Of a stretch of DNA of 64,000 nt, positions 1-15,124 are shown one piece after another. The position numbers and the translations under genes were made by a program. This DNA is from Sipunculus nudus (taxonomy: Eukaryota; Annelida; Sipuncula; Golfingiida; Sipunculidae). How positions within the stretch are numbered: position 1 is the stretch's first letter; each line of letters starts with the position of its first letter. The stretch is from contig CM049307.1 in assembly GCA_026874595.1 (NCBI GenBank), forward strand, positions 2,689,579-2,753,578. Reading direction: 5' to 3'. A model generated the notes under the pieces. That model had not been told where the DNA came from and did no database searches. It worked only from the letters and a program-made list of their open reading frames with translations.

Positions 1-3000
1 CCTAAAACAAGGTTGAGTCCAGTGGCGACCGGACTTTTACGGGACAAAGCAGTGACGAATGAGCAGAATTTCACAGATTTTACTGGTGATATGACTTACT
101 CAATACTAGACAAAGAAATGAAAATGAAGTGGGCAAGCAAAATCCACAAAGGAAACTTACGACCTAAAACAAGGTTGAGTCCAGTGGCGACCGGACTTTT
201 ACGGGACAAAGCAGTGACGAATGAGCAGAATTTCACAGATTTTACTGGTGATATGACTTACTCAATACTAGAGAAAGAAATGAAAATGAAGTGGGCAAGC
301 AAAATCCACAAAGGAAACTTACGACCTAAAACAAGGTTGAGTCCAGTGGCGACCGGACTTTTACGGGACAAAGCAGTGACGAATGAGCAGAATTTCACAG
401 ATTTTACTGGTGATATGACTTACTCAATACTAGACAAAGAAATGAAAATGAAGTGGGTAAGCAAAATCCACAAAGGATACTTGCGACCTAAAACAAGGTT
501 GAGTCCAGTTGCGACCGGACTTTTACGGGACAAAGCAGTGACGAATGAGCAGAATTTCACAGATTTTACTGGTGATATGACTTACTCAATACTAGACAAA
601 GAAATGAAAATGAAGTGGGCAAGCAAAATCTACAAAGGAAACTTACGACCTAAAACAAGGTTGAGTCCAGTGGCGACCGGACTTTTACGGGACAAAGCAG
701 TGACGAATGAGCAGAATTTCACAGATTTTACTGGTGATATGACTTACTCAATACTGGACAAAGAAATGAAAATGAAGTGGGCAAGCAAAATCCACAAAGG
801 AAACTAACGACCTAAAACAAGGTTGAGTCCAGTGGCGACCGGACTTTTACGGGACAAAGCAGTGACGAATGAGCAGAATTTCACAGATTTTACTCGTGAT
901 ATGACTTACTCATTACTAGACAAAGAAATGAAAATGAAGTGGGCAAGCAAAACCCACAAAGGAAACTTACGACCATAAAACAAGGTTGAGTCCAGTGGCG
1001 ACCGGACTTTTACGGGACAAAGCAGTGACGAATGAGCAGAATTTTACAGATTTTACTGGTGATATGACTTACTCAATACTGGACAAAGAAATGAAAATGA
1101 AGTGGGCAAGCAAAATCCACAAAGGAAACTTACGACCTAAAACAAGGTTGAGTCCAGTGGCGACCGGACTTTTACGGGACAAAGCAGTGACGAATGAGCA
1201 GAATTTCACAGATTTTACTGGTGATATGACTTACTCAATACTAGACAAAGAAATGAAAATGAAGTGGGCTAGCAAAATCCACAAAGGAAACTTACGACCT
1301 AAAACAAGGTTGAGTCCAGTGGCGACCAGACTTTTACGGGACAAAGCAGTGATGAATGAGCAGAATTTCACAGATTTTACTGGTGATATGACTTACTAAA
1401 TACTAGACAAAGAAATGAAAATGAGGTGGGCAAGCAAAATCCACAAAGGAAACTTACGACCTAAAACAAGGTTGAGTCCAGTGGCGACCGGACTTTTACG
1501 GGAGAAAGCAGTGACGAATGAGCAGAATTTCACAGATTTTACTGGTGATATGACTTACTCAATACTAGACAAAGAAATGAAAATGAAGTGGACAAGCAAA
1601 ATCCACAAAGGAAACTTACGACCTAAAACAAGGTTGAGTCCAGTGGCGACCGGACTTTTACGGGACAAAGCAGTGACGAATGAGCAGAATTTCACAGATT
1701 TTACTGGTGATATTATTTACTCTATACTAGACAAAGAAATCAAAAATGAAGTGGGCAAGCAAAATCCACATAGGAAACTTACGACCTAAAACAAGGTTGA
1801 GTCCAGTGGCGACCGGACTTTTACGGGACAAAGCAGTGACGAATGAGCAGAATTTCACAGATTTTACTGGTGATATGACTTACTCAATACTAGACAAAGA
1901 AATGAAAATGAAGTGGGTAAGCAAAATCCACAAAGGAAACTTACGACCTAAAACAAGGTTGAGTCCAGTGGCGACCGGACTTTTACGGGACAAAGCAGTG
2001 ACGAATGAGCAGAATTTCAAAGATTTTACTGGTGATATGACTTACTCAATACTAGACAAAGAAATGAAAATGAAGTGGGCAAGCAAAATCTACAAAGGAA
2101 ACTTACGACCTAAAACAAGGTTGAGTCCAGTGGCGACCGGACTTTTACGGGACAAAGCAGTGACGAATGAGCAGAATTTCACAGATTTTACTGGTGATAT
2201 GACTTACTCAATACTAGACAAAGAAATGAAAATGAAGTGGGCAAGCAAAATCCACAAAGGAAACTTACGACCTAAAACAAGGTTGAGTCCAGTGGCGACC
2301 GGACTTTTACGGGACAAAGCAGTGACGAATGAGCAGAATTTCACAGATTTTACTCGTGATATGACTTACTCATTACTAGACAAAGAAATGAAAATGAAGT
2401 GGGCAAGCAAAATCCACAAAGGAAACTTACGACCTAAAACAAGGTTGAGTCCAGTGGCGACCGGACTTTTACGGGACAAAGCAGTGACGAATGAGCAGAA
2501 TTTCACAGATTTTACTGGTGATATGACTTACTCAATACTAGACAAAGAAATGAAAATGAAGTGGACAAGCAAAATCCACAAAGGAAACTTACGACCTAAA
2601 ACAAGGTTGAGTCCAGTGGCGACCGGACTTTTACGGGACAAAGCAGTGACGAATGAGCAGAATTTCACAGATTTTACTGGTGATATGACTTACTCAATAC
2701 TAGACAAAGAAATGAAAATGAAGTGGGCAAGCAAAATCCACAAAGGAAACTTACGACCTAAAACAAGGTTGAGTCCAGTGGCGACCGGACTTTTACGGGA
2801 CAAAGCAGTGACGAATGAGCAGAATTTCACAGATTTTACTGGTGATATGACTTACTCATTACTAGACAAAGAAATGAAAATGAAGTGGGCAAGCAAAATC
2901 CACAAAGGAAACTTACGACCTAAAACAAGGTTGAGTCCAGTGGCGACCGGACTTTTACGGGACAAAGCAGTGACGAATGAGCAGAATTTCACAGATTTTA

Positions 3001-3410
3001 CTGGTGATATGACTTACTCAATACTAGACAAAGAAATGAAAATGAAGTGGGCAAGCAAAATCTACAAAGGAAACTTACGACCTAAAACAAGGTTGAGTCC
3101 AGTGGCGACCGGACTTTTACGGGACAAAGCAGTGACGAATGAGCAGAATTTCACAGATTTTACTGGTGATATGACTTACTCAATACTAGACAAAGAAATG
3201 AAAATGAAGTGGGCAAGCAAAATCCACAAAGGAAACTTACGACCTAAAACAAGGTTGAGTCCAGTGGCGACCGGACTTTTACGGGACAAAGCAGTGACGA
3301 ATGAGCAGAATTTCACAGATTTTACTCGTGATATGACTTACTCATTACTAGACAAAGAAATGAAAATGAAGTGGGCAAGCAAAACCCACAAAGGAAACTT
3401 ACGACCATAA

Positions 3411-6400
3411 AACAAGGTTGAGTCCAGTGGCGACCGGACTTTTACGGGACAAAGCAGTGACGAATGAGCAGAATTTTACAGATTTTACTGGTGATATGAC
3501 TTACTCAATACTGGACAAAGAAATGAAAATGAAGTGGGCAAGCAAAATCCACAAAGGAAACTTACGACCTAAAACAAGGTTGAGTCCAGTGGCGACCGGA
3601 CTTTTACGGGACAAAGCAGTGACGAATGAGCAGAATTTTACAGATTTTACTGGTGATATGACTTACTCAATACTAGACAAAGAAATGAAAATGAAGTGGG
3701 CAAGCAAAATCCACAAAGGAAACTTACGACCTAAAACAAGGTTGAGTCCAGTGGCGACCGGACTTTTACGGGACAAAGCAGTGACGAATGAGCAGAATTT
3801 CACAGATTTTACTGGTGATATGACTTACTCAATACTAGACAAAGAAATGAAAATGAAGTGGGCAAGCAAAATCCACAAAGGAAACTTACGACCTAAAACA
3901 AGGTTGAGTCCAGTGGCGACCGGACTTTTACGGGACAAAGCAGTGACGAATGAGCAGAATTTCACAGATTTTACTGGTGATATGACTTACTCAATACTAG
4001 ACAAAGAAATGAAAATGAAGTGGGCAAGCAAAATCCACAAAGGAAACTTACGACCTAAAACAAGGTTGAGTCCAGTGGCGACCGGACTTTTACGGGACAA
4101 AGCAGTGACGAATGAGCAGAATTTCACAGATTTTATTGGTGATATGACTTACTCAATACTAGACAAAGAAATGAAAATGAAGTGGGCAAGCAAAATCCAC
4201 AAAGGAAACTTACGACCTAAAACAAGGTTGAGTCCAGTGGCGACCGGACTTTTACGGGACAAAGCAGTGACGAATGAGCAGAATTTCACAGATTTTATTG
4301 GTGATATGACTTACTCCATACTAGACAAAGAAATGAAAATGAAGTGGGCAAGCAAAATCCACAAAGGAAACTTACGACCTAAAACAAGGTTGAGTCCAGT
4401 GGCGACCGGACTTTTACGGGACAAAGCAGTGACGAATGAGCAGAATTTCACAGATTTTACTGGTGATATGACTTACTCAATACTAGACAAAGAAATGAAA
4501 ATGAAGTGGGCAAGCAAAATCCACAAAGGAAACTTACGACCTAAAACAAGGTTGAGTCCAGTGGCGACCGGACTTTTACGGGACAAAGCAGTGACGAATG
4601 AGCAGAATTTCACAGATTTTACTGGTGATATGACTTACTCAATACTAGACAAAGAAATGAAAATGAAGTGGGCTAGCAAAATCCACAAAGGAAACTTACG
4701 ACCTAAAACAAGGTTGAGTCCAGTGGCGACCGGACTTTTATGGGACAAAGCAGTGATGAATGAGCAGAATTTCACAGATTTTACTGGTGATATGACTTAC
4801 TCAATACTAGACAAAGAAATGAAAATGAAGTGGGCAAGCAAAATCCACAAAGGAAACTTACGACCTAAAACAAGGTTGAGTCCAGTGGCGACCGGACTTT
4901 TACGGGACAAAGCAGTGACGAATGAGCAGAATTTCACAGATTTTACTGGTGATATCACTTACTCAATACTAGACAAAGAAATGAAAATGAAGTGGGCAAG
5001 CAAAATCCACAAAGGAAACTTACGACCTAAAACAAGGTTGAGTCCAGTGGCGACCGGACTTTACGGGACAAAGCAGTGACGAATGAGCAGAATTTCACAG
5101 ATTTTACTGGTGATATGACTTACTCAATACTAGACAAAGAAATGAAAATGAAGTGGGCAAGCAAAATCCACAAAGGAAACTTACGACCTAAAACAAGGTT
5201 GAGTCCAGTGGCGACCGGACTTTTACGGGACAAAGCAGTGACGAATGAGCAGAATTTCACAGATTTTACTGGTGATATGACTTACTCAATACTAGACAAA
5301 GAAATGAAAATGAAGTGGGCAAGCAAAATCCACAAAGGAAACTTACGACCTAAAACAAGGATGAGTCCAGTGGCGACCGGACTTTTACGGGACAAAGCAG
5401 TGACGAATGAGCAGAATTTCACAGATTTTACTGGTGATATGACTTACTCAATACTAGACAAAGAAATGAAAATGAAGTGGGCAAGCAAAATCCACAAAGG
5501 AAACTTACGACCTAAAACAAGGATGAGTCCAGTGGCGACCGGACTTTTACGGGACAAAGCAGTGACGAATGAGCAGAATTTCACAGATTTTACTGGTGAT
5601 ATGACTTACTCAATACTAGACAAAGAAATGAAAATGAAGTGGGCAAGCAAAATCCACAAAGGAAACTTACGACCTAAAACAAGGTTGAGTCCAGTGGCGA
5701 CCGGACTTTTACGGGACAAAGCAGTGACGAATGAGCAGAATTTCACAGATTTTACTGGTGATATGACTTACTCAATACTAGACAAAGAAATGAAAATGAA
5801 GTGGGCAAGCAAAATCCACAAAGGAAACTTACGACCTAAAACAAGGTTGAGTCCAGTGGCGACCGGACTTCTACGGGACAAAGCAGTGACGAATGAGCAG
5901 AATTTCACAGATTTTACTGGTGATATTATTTACTCTATACTAGACAAAGAAATCAAAAATGAAGTGGGCAAGCAAAATCCACATAGGAAACTTACGACCT
6001 AAAACAAGGTTGAGTCCAGTGGCGACCGGACTTTTACGGGACAAAGCAGTGACGAATGAGCAGAATTTCACAGATTTTACTGGTGATATGACTTACTCAA
6101 TACTAGACAAAGAAATGAAAATGAAGTGGGTAAGCAAAATCCACAAAGGAAACTTACGACCTAAAACAAGGTTCAGTCCAGTGGCGACCGGACTTTTACG
6201 GGACAAAGCAGTGACGAATGAGCAGAATTTCACAGATTTTACTGGTGATATGACTTACTCAATACTAGACAAAGAAATGAAAATGAAGTGGGCAAGCAAA
6301 ATCTACAAAGGAAACTTACGACCTAAAACAAGGTTGAGTCCAGTGGCGACCGGACTTTTACGGGACAAAGCAGTGACGAATGAGCAGAATTTCACAGATT

Positions 6401-9400
6401 TTACTGGTGATATGACTTACTCAATACTAGACAAAGAAATGAAAATGAAGTGGGCAAGCAAAATCCACAAAGGAAACTTACGACCTAAAACAAGGTTGAG
6501 TCCAGTGGCGACCGGACTTTTACGGGACAAAGCAGTGACGAATGAGCAGAATTTCACAGATTTTACTCGTGATATGACTTACTCATTACTAGACAAAGAA
6601 ATGAAAATGAAGTGGGCAAGCAAAACCCACAAAGGAAACTTACGACCATAAAACAAGGTTGAGTCCAGTGGCGACCGGACTTTTACGGGACAAAGCAGTG
6701 ACGAATGAGCAGAATTTTACAGATTTTACTGGTGATATGACTTACTCAATACTGGACAAAGAAATGAAAATGAAGTGGGCAAGCAAAATCCACAAAGGAA
6801 ACTTACGACCTAAAACAAGGTTGAGTCCAGTGGCGACCGGACTTTTACGGGACAAAGCAGTGACGAATGAGCAGAATTTTACAGATTTTACTGGTGATAT
6901 GACTTACTCAATACTAGACAAAGAAATGAAAATGAAGTGGGCAAGCAAAATCCACAAAGGAAACTTACGACCTAAAACAAGGTTGAGTCCAGTGGCGACC
7001 GGACTTTTACGGGACAAAGCAGTGACGAATGAGCAGAATTTCACAGATTTTACTGGTGATATGACTTACTCAATACTAGACAAAGAAATGAAAATGAAGT
7101 GGGCAAGCAAAATCCACAAAGGAAACTTACGACCTAAAACAAGGTTGAGTCCAGTGGCAACCGGACTTTTACGGGACAAAGCAGTGACGAATGAGCAGAA
7201 TTTCACAGATTTTACTGGTGATATGACTTACTCAATACTAGACAAAGAAATGAAAATGAAGTGGGCAAGCAAAATCCACAAAGGAAACTTACGACCTAAA
7301 ACAAGGTTGAGTCCAGTGGCGACCGGACTTTTACGGGACAAAGCAGTGACGAATGAGCAGAATTTCACAGATTTTATTGGTGATATGACTTACTCAATAC
7401 TAGACAAAGAAATGAAAATGAAGTGGGCAAGCAAAATCCACAAAGGAAACTTACGACCTAAAACAAGGTTGAGTCCAGTGGCGACCGGACTTTTACGGGA
7501 CAAAGCAGTGACGAATGAGCAGAATTTCACAGATTTTATTGGTGATATGACTTACTCCATACTAGACAAAGAAATGAAAATGAAGTGGGCAAGCAAAATC
7601 CACAAAGGAAACTTACGACCTAAAACAAGGTTGAGTCCAGTGGCGACCGGACTTTTACGGGACAAAGCAGTGACGAATGAGCAGAATTTCACAGATTTTA
7701 CTGGTGATATGACTTACTCAATACTAGACAAAGAAATGAAAATGAAGTGGGCAAGCAAAATCCACAAAGGAAACTTACGACCTAAAACAAGGTTGAGTCC
7801 AGTGGCGACCGGACTTTTACGGGACAAAGCAGTGACGAATGAGCAGAATTTCACAGATTTTACTGGTGATATGACTTACTCAATACTAGACAAAGAAATG
7901 AAAATGAAGTGGGCTAGCAAAATCCACAAAGGAAACTTACGACCTAAAACAAGGTTGAGTCCAGTGGCGACCGGACTTTTACGGGACAAAGCAGTGATGA
8001 ATGAGCAGAATTTCACAGATTTTACTGGTGATATGACTTACTCAATACTAGACAAAGAAATGAAAATGAAGTGGGCAAGCAAAATCCACAAAGGAAACTT
8101 ACGACCTAAAACAAGGTTGAGTCCAGTGGCGACCGGACTTTTACGGGACAAAGCAGTGACGAATGAGCAGAATTTCACAGATTTTACTGGTGATATCACT
8201 TACTCAATACTAGACAAAGAAATGAAAATGAAGTGGGCAAGCAAAATCCACAAAGGAAACTTACGACCTAAAACAAGGTTGAGTCCAGTGGCGACCGGAC
8301 TTTACGGGACAAAGCAGTGACGAATGAGCAGAATTTCACAGATTTTACTGGTGATATGACTTACTCAATACTAGACAAAGAAATGAAAATGAAGTGGGCA
8401 AGCAAAATCCACAAAGGAAACTTACGACCTAAAACAAGGTTGAGTCCAGTGGCGACCGGACTTTTACGGGACAAAGCAGTGACGAATGAGCAGAATTTCA
8501 CAGATTTTACTGGTGATATGACTTACTCAATACTAGACAAAGAAATGAAAATGAAGTGGGCAAGCAAAATCCACAAAGGAAACTTACGACCTAAAACAAG
8601 GATGAGTCCAGTGGCGACCGGACTTTTACGGGACAAAGCAGTGACGAATGAGCAGAATTTCACAGATTTTACTGGTGATATGACTTACTCAATACTAGAC
8701 AAAGAAATGAAAATGAAGTGGGCAAGCAAAATCCACAAAGGAAACTTACGACCTAAAACAAGGATGAGTCCAGTGGCGACCGGACTTTTACGGGACAAAG
8801 CAGTGACGAATGAGCAGAATTTCACAGATTTTACTGGTGATATGACTTACTCAATACTAGACAAAGAAATGAAAATGAAGTGGGCAAGCAAAATCCACAA
8901 AGGAAACTTACGACCTAAAACAAGGTTGAGTCCAGTGGCGACCGGACTTTTACGGGACAAAGCAGTGACGAATGAGCAGAATTTCACAGATTTTACTGGT
9001 GATATGACTTACTCAATACTAGACAAAGAAATGAAAATGAAGTGGGCAAGCAAAATCCACAAAGGAAACTTACGACCTAAAACAAGGTTGAGTCCAGTGG
9101 CGACCGGACTTCTACGGGACAAAGCAGTGACGAATGAGCAGAATTTCACAGATTTTACTGGTGATATTATTTACTCTATACTAGACAAAGAAATCAAAAA
9201 TGAAGTGGGCAAGCAAAATCCACATAGGAAACTTACGACCTAAAACAAGGTTGAGTCCAGTGGCGACCGGACTTTTACGGGACAAAGCAGTGACGAATGA
9301 GCAGAATTTCACAGATTTTACTGGTGATATGACTTACTCAATACTAGACAAAGAAATGAAAATGAAGTGGGTAAGCAAAATCCACAAAGGAAACTTACGA

Positions 9401-9892
9401 CCTAAAACAAGGTTGAGTCCAGTGGCGACCGGACTTTTACGGGACAAAGCAGTGACGAATGAGCAGAATTTCACAGATTTTACTGGTGATATGACTTACT
9501 CAATACTAGACAAAGAAATGAAAATGAAGTGGGCAAGCAAAATCTACAAAGGAAACTTACGACCTAAAACAAGGTTGAGTCCAGTGGCGACCGGACTTTT
9601 ACGGGACAAAGCAGTGACGAATGAGCAGAATTTCACAGATTTTACTCGTGATATGACTTACTCAATACTAGACAAAGAAATGAAAATGAAGTGGGCAAGC
9701 AAAATCCACAAAGGAAACTTACGACCTAAAACAAGGTTGAGTCCAGTGGCGACCGGACTTTTACGGGACAAAGCAGTGACGAATGAGCAGAATTTCACAG
9801 ATTTTACTCGTGATATGACTTACTCATTACTAGACAAAGAAATGAAAATGAAGTGGGCAAGCAAAATCCACAAAGGAAACTTACGACCTAAA
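3411..9892 (+). repeat. Higher-order tandem duplication, period about 3,241 bp (20 units)
   Basis: The block from about 3,411 to 6,651 is repeated almost perfectly at about 6,652-9,892. The same ordered set of unit variants recurs at an offset of 3,241 bp: the extra-base stop (3,407 and 6,648), two successive units reading DFIGD, a unit with aCg-to-aTg (KAVMNEQ), a unit with GDITY, the one-base deletion (5,062 and 8,303), two units starting 'aggatgagt', and the DIIYSILDKEIKN frameshift unit (5,950 and 9,191). Visible differences are few: tgg against cgg near 4,741, gcg against gca near 7,158, and gttcag against gttgag near 6,172. Similarity also extends upstream of the first copy to about 2,970, so the true boundaries are approximate. 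The near identity indicates recent segmental amplification, or assembly duplication. Confidence 0.9.
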
Positions 9893-12800
9893 ACAAGGTT
9901 GAGTCCAGTGGCGACCGGACTTTTACGGGACAAAGCAGTGACGAATGAGCAGAATTTCACAGATTTTACTGGTGATATGACTTACTCAATACTAGACAAA
10001 GAAATGAAAATGAAGTGGACAAGCAAAATCCACAAAGGAAACTTACGACCTAAAACAAGGTTGAGTCCAGTGGCGACCGGACTTTTACGGGACAAAGCAG
10101 TGACGAATGAGCAGAATTTCACAGATTTTACTGGTGATATGACTTACTCAATACTAGACAAAGAAATGAAAATGAAGTGGGCAAGCAAAATCCACAAAGG
10201 AAACTTACGACCTAAAACAAGGTTGAGTCCAGTGGCGACCGGACTTTTACGGGACAAAGCAGTGACGAATGAGCAGAATTTCACAGATTTTACTGGTGAT
10301 ATGACTTACTCATTACTAGACAAAGAAATGAAAATGAAGTGGGCAAGCAAAATCCACAAAGGAAACTTACGACCTAAAACAAGGTTGAGTCCAGTGGCGA
10401 CCGGACTTTTACGGGACAAAGCAGTGACGAATGAGCAGAATTTCACAGATTTTACTGGTGATATGACTTACTCAATACTAGACAAAGAAATGAAAATGAA
10501 GTGGGCAAGCAAAATCTACAAAGGAAACTTACGACCTAAAACAAGGTTGAGTCCAGTGGCGACCGGACTTTTACGGGACAAAGCAGTGACGAATGAGCAG
10601 AATTTCACAGATTTTACTGGTGATATGACTTACTCAATACTAGACAAAGAAATGAAAATGAAGTGGGCAAGCAAAATCCACAAAGGAAACTTACGACCTA
10701 AAACAAGGTTGAGTCCAGTGGCGACCGGACTTTTACGGGACAAAGCAGTGACGAATGAGCAGAATTTCACAGATTTTACTCGTGATATGACTTACTCATT
10801 ACTAGACAAAGAAATGAAAATGAAGTGGGCAAGCAAAACCCACAAAGGAAACTTACGACCATAAAACAAGGTTGAGTCCAGTGGCGACCGGACTTTTACG
10901 GGACAAAGCAGTGACGAATGAGCAGAATTTCACAGATTTTACTCGTGATATGACTTACTCATTACTAGACAAAGAAATGAAAATGAAGTGGGCAAGCAAA
11001 ACCCACAAAGGAAACTTACGACCATAAAACAAGGTTGAGTCCAGTGGCGACCGGACTTTTACGGGACAAAGCAGTGACGAATGAGCAGAATTTTACAGAT
11101 TTTACTGGTGATATGACTAACTCAATACTAGACAAAGAAATGAAAATGAAGTGGGCAAGCAAAATCCACAAAGGAAACTTACGACCTAAAACAAGGTTGA
11201 GTCCAGTGGCGACCGGACTTTTACGGGACAAAGCAGTGACGAATGAGCAGAATTTCACAGATTTTACTGGTGATATGACTTACTCAATACTAGACAAAGA
11301 AATGAAAATGAAGTGGGCAAGCAAAATCCACAAAGGAAACTTACGACCTAAAACAAGGTTGAGTCCAGTGGCGACCGGACTTTTACGGGACAAAGCAGTG
11401 ACGAATGAGCAGAATTTCACAGATTTTACTGGTGATATGACTTACTCAATACTAGACAAAGAAATGAAAATGAAGTGGGCAAGCAAAATCCACAAAGGAA
11501 ACTTACGACCTAAAACAAGGTTGAGTCCAGTGGCGACCGGACTTTTACGGGACAAAGCAGTGACGAATGAGCAGAATTTCACAGATTTTATTGGTGATAT
11601 GACTTACTCAATACTAGACAAAGAAATGAAAATGAAGTGGGCAAGCAAAATCCACAAAGGAAACTTACGACCTAAAACAAGGTTGAGTCCAGTGGCGACC
11701 GGACTTTTACGGGACAAAGCAGTGACGAATGAGCAGAATTTCACAGATTTTATTGGTGATATGACTTACTCAATACTAGACAAAGAAATGAAAATGAAGT
11801 GGGCAAGCAAAATCCACAAAGGAAACTTACGACCTAAAACAAGGTTGAGTCCAGTGGCGACCGGACTTTTACGGGACAAAGCAGTGACGAATGAGCAGAA
11901 TTTCACGGATTTTACTGGTGATATGACTTACTCAATACTAGACACAGAAATGAAAATGAAGTGGGCAAGCAAAATCCACAAAGGAAACTTACGACCTAAA
12001 ACAAGGTTGAGTCCAGTGGCGACCGGACTTTTACGGGACAAAGCAGTGACGAATGAGCAGAATTTCACAGATTTTACTGGTGATATGACTTACTCAATAC
12101 TAGACAGAGAAATGAAAATGAAGTGGGCTAGCAAAATCCACAAAGGAAACTTACGACCTAAAACAAGGTTGAGTCCAGTGGCGACCGGACTTTTACGGGA
12201 CAAAGCAGTGATGAATGAGCAGAATTTCACAGATTTTACTGGTGATATGACTTACTCAATACTAGACAAAGAAATGAAAATGAAGTGGGCAAGCAAAATC
12301 CACAAAGGAAACTTACGACCTAAAACAAGGTTGAGTCCAGTGGCGACCGGACTTTTACGGGACAAAGCAGTGACGAATGAGCAGAATTTCACAGATTTTA
12401 CTGGTGATATGACTTACTCAATACTAGACAAAGAAATGAAAATGAAGTGGGCAAGCAAAATCCACAAAGGAAACTTACGACCTAAAACAAGGTTGAGTGC
12501 AGTGGCGACCGGACTTTTACGGGACAAAGCAGTGACGAATGAGCAGAATTTCACAGATTTTACTGGTGATATGACTTACTCAATACTAGACAAAGAAATG
12601 AAAATGAAGTGGGCAAGCAAAATCCACAAAGGAAACTTACGACCTAAAACAAGGTTGAGTCCAGTGGCGACCGGACTTTTACGGGACAAAGCAGTGACGA
12701 ATGAGCAGAATTTCACAGATTTTACTGGTGATATGACTTACTCAATACTAGACAAAGAAATGAAAATGAAGTGGACAAGCAAAATCCACAAAGGAAACTT

Positions 12801-15124
12801 ACGACCTAAAACAAGGTTGAGTCCAGTGGCGACCGGACTTTTACGGGACAAAGCAGTGACGAATGAGCAGAATTTCACAGATTTTACTGGTGATATGACT
12901 TACTCAATACTAGACAAAGAAATGAAAATGAAGTGGGCAAGCAAAATCCACAAAGGAAACTTACGACCTAAAACAAGGTTGAGTCCAGTGGCGACCGGAC
13001 TTTTACGGGACAAAGCAGTGACGAATGAGCAGAATTTCACAGATTTTACTGGTGATATGACTTACTCATTACTAGACAAAGAAATGAAAATGAAGTGGGC
13101 AAGCAAAATCCACAAAGGAAACTTACGACCTAAAACAAGGTTGAGTCCAGTGGCGACCGGACTTTTACGGGACAAAGCAGTGACGAATGAGCAGAATTTC
13201 ACAGATTTTACTGGTGATATGACTTACTCAATACTAGACAAAGAAATGAAAATGAAGTGGGCAAGCAAAATCTACAAAGGAAACTTACGACCTAAAACAA
13301 GGTTGAGTCCAGTGGCGACCGGACTTTTACGGGACAAAGCAGTGACGAATGAGCAGAATTTCACAGATTTTACTGGTGATATGACTTACTCATTACTAGA
13401 CAAAGAAATGAAAATGAAGTGGGCAAGCAAAACCCACAAAGGAAACTTACGACCATAAAACAAGGTTGAGTCCAGTGGCGACCGGACTTTTACGGGACAA
13501 AGCAGTGACGAATGAGCAGAATTTTACAGATTTTACTGGTGATATGACTTACTCAATACTGGACAAAGAAATGAAAATGAAGTGGGCAAGCAAAATCCAC
13601 AAAGGAAACTTACGACCTAAAACAAGGTTGAGTCCAGTGGCGACCGGACTTTTACGGGACAAAGCAGTGACGAATGAGCAGAATTTTACAGATTTTACTC
13701 GTGATATGACTTACTCAATACTAGACAAAGAAATGAAAATGAAGTGGGCAAGCAAAATCCACAAAGGAAACTTACGACCTAAAACAAGGTTGAGTCCAGT
13801 GGCGACCGGACTTTTACGGGACAAAGCAGTGACGAATGAGCAGAATTTCACAGATTTTACTGGTGATATGACTTACTCAATACTAGACAAAGAAATGAAA
13901 ATGAAGTGGGCAAGCAAAATCCACAAAGGAAACTTACGACCTAAAACAAGGTTGAGTCCAGTGGCGACCGGACTTTTACGGGACAAAGCAGTGACGAATG
14001 AGCAGAATTTCACAGATTTTACTGGTGATATGACTTACTCAATACTAGACAAAGAAATGAAAATGAAGTGGGCAAGCAAAATCCACAAAGGAAACTTACG
14101 ACCTAAAACAAGGTTGAGTCCAGTGGCGACCGGACTTTTACGGGACAAAGCAGTGACGAATGAGCAGAATTTCACAGATTTTATTGGTGATATGACTTAC
14201 TCAATACTAGACAAAGAAATGAAAATGAAGTTGGCAAGCAAAATCCACAAAGGAAACTTACGACCTAAAACAAGGTTGAGTCCAGTGGCGACCGGACTTT
14301 TACGGGACAAAGCAGTGACGAATGAGCAGAAATTCACAGATTTTATTGGTGATATGACTTACTCCATACTAGACAAAGAAATGAAAATGAAGTGGGCAAG
14401 CAAAATCCACAAAGGAAACTTACGACCTAAAACAAGGTTGAGTCCAGTGGCGACCGGACTTTTAACGGGACAAAGCAGTGACGAATGAGCAGAATTTCAC
14501 AGATTTTACTGGTGATATGACTTACTCAATACTAGACAAAGAAATGAAAATGAAGTGGGCAAGCAAAATCCACAAAGGAAACTTACGACCTAAAACAAGG
14601 TTGAGTCCAGTGGCGACCGGACTTTTACGGGACAAAGCAGTGACGAATGAGCAGAATTTCACAGATTTTACTGGTGATATGACTTACTCAATACTAGACA
14701 AAGAAATGAAAATGAAGTGGGCTAGCAAAATCCACAAAGGAAACTTACGACCTAAAACAAGGTTGAGTCCAGTGGCGACCGGACTTTTACGGGACAAAGC
14801 AGTGATGAATGAGCAGAATTTCACAGATTTTACTGGTGATATGACTTACTCAATACTAGACAAAGAAATGAAAATGAAGTGGGCAAGCAAAATTCACAAA
14901 GGAAACTTACGACCTAAAACAAGGTTGAGTCCAGTGGCGACCGGACTTTTACGGGACAAAGCAGTGACGAATGAGCAGAATTTCACAGATTTTACTGGTG
15001 ATATGACTTACTCAATACTAGACAAAGAAATGAAAATGAAGTGGGCAAGCAAAATCCACAAAGGAAACTTACGACCTAAAACAAGGTTGAGTCCAGTGGC
15101 GACCGGACTTTACGGGACAAAGCA

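Noticed and set aside
11016-11258. Minus-strand 80-codon frame in the array, repeated at 19,282 and 25,929
   Set aside because: It is the antisense reading of the satellite and is duplicated only because the blocks are duplicated.
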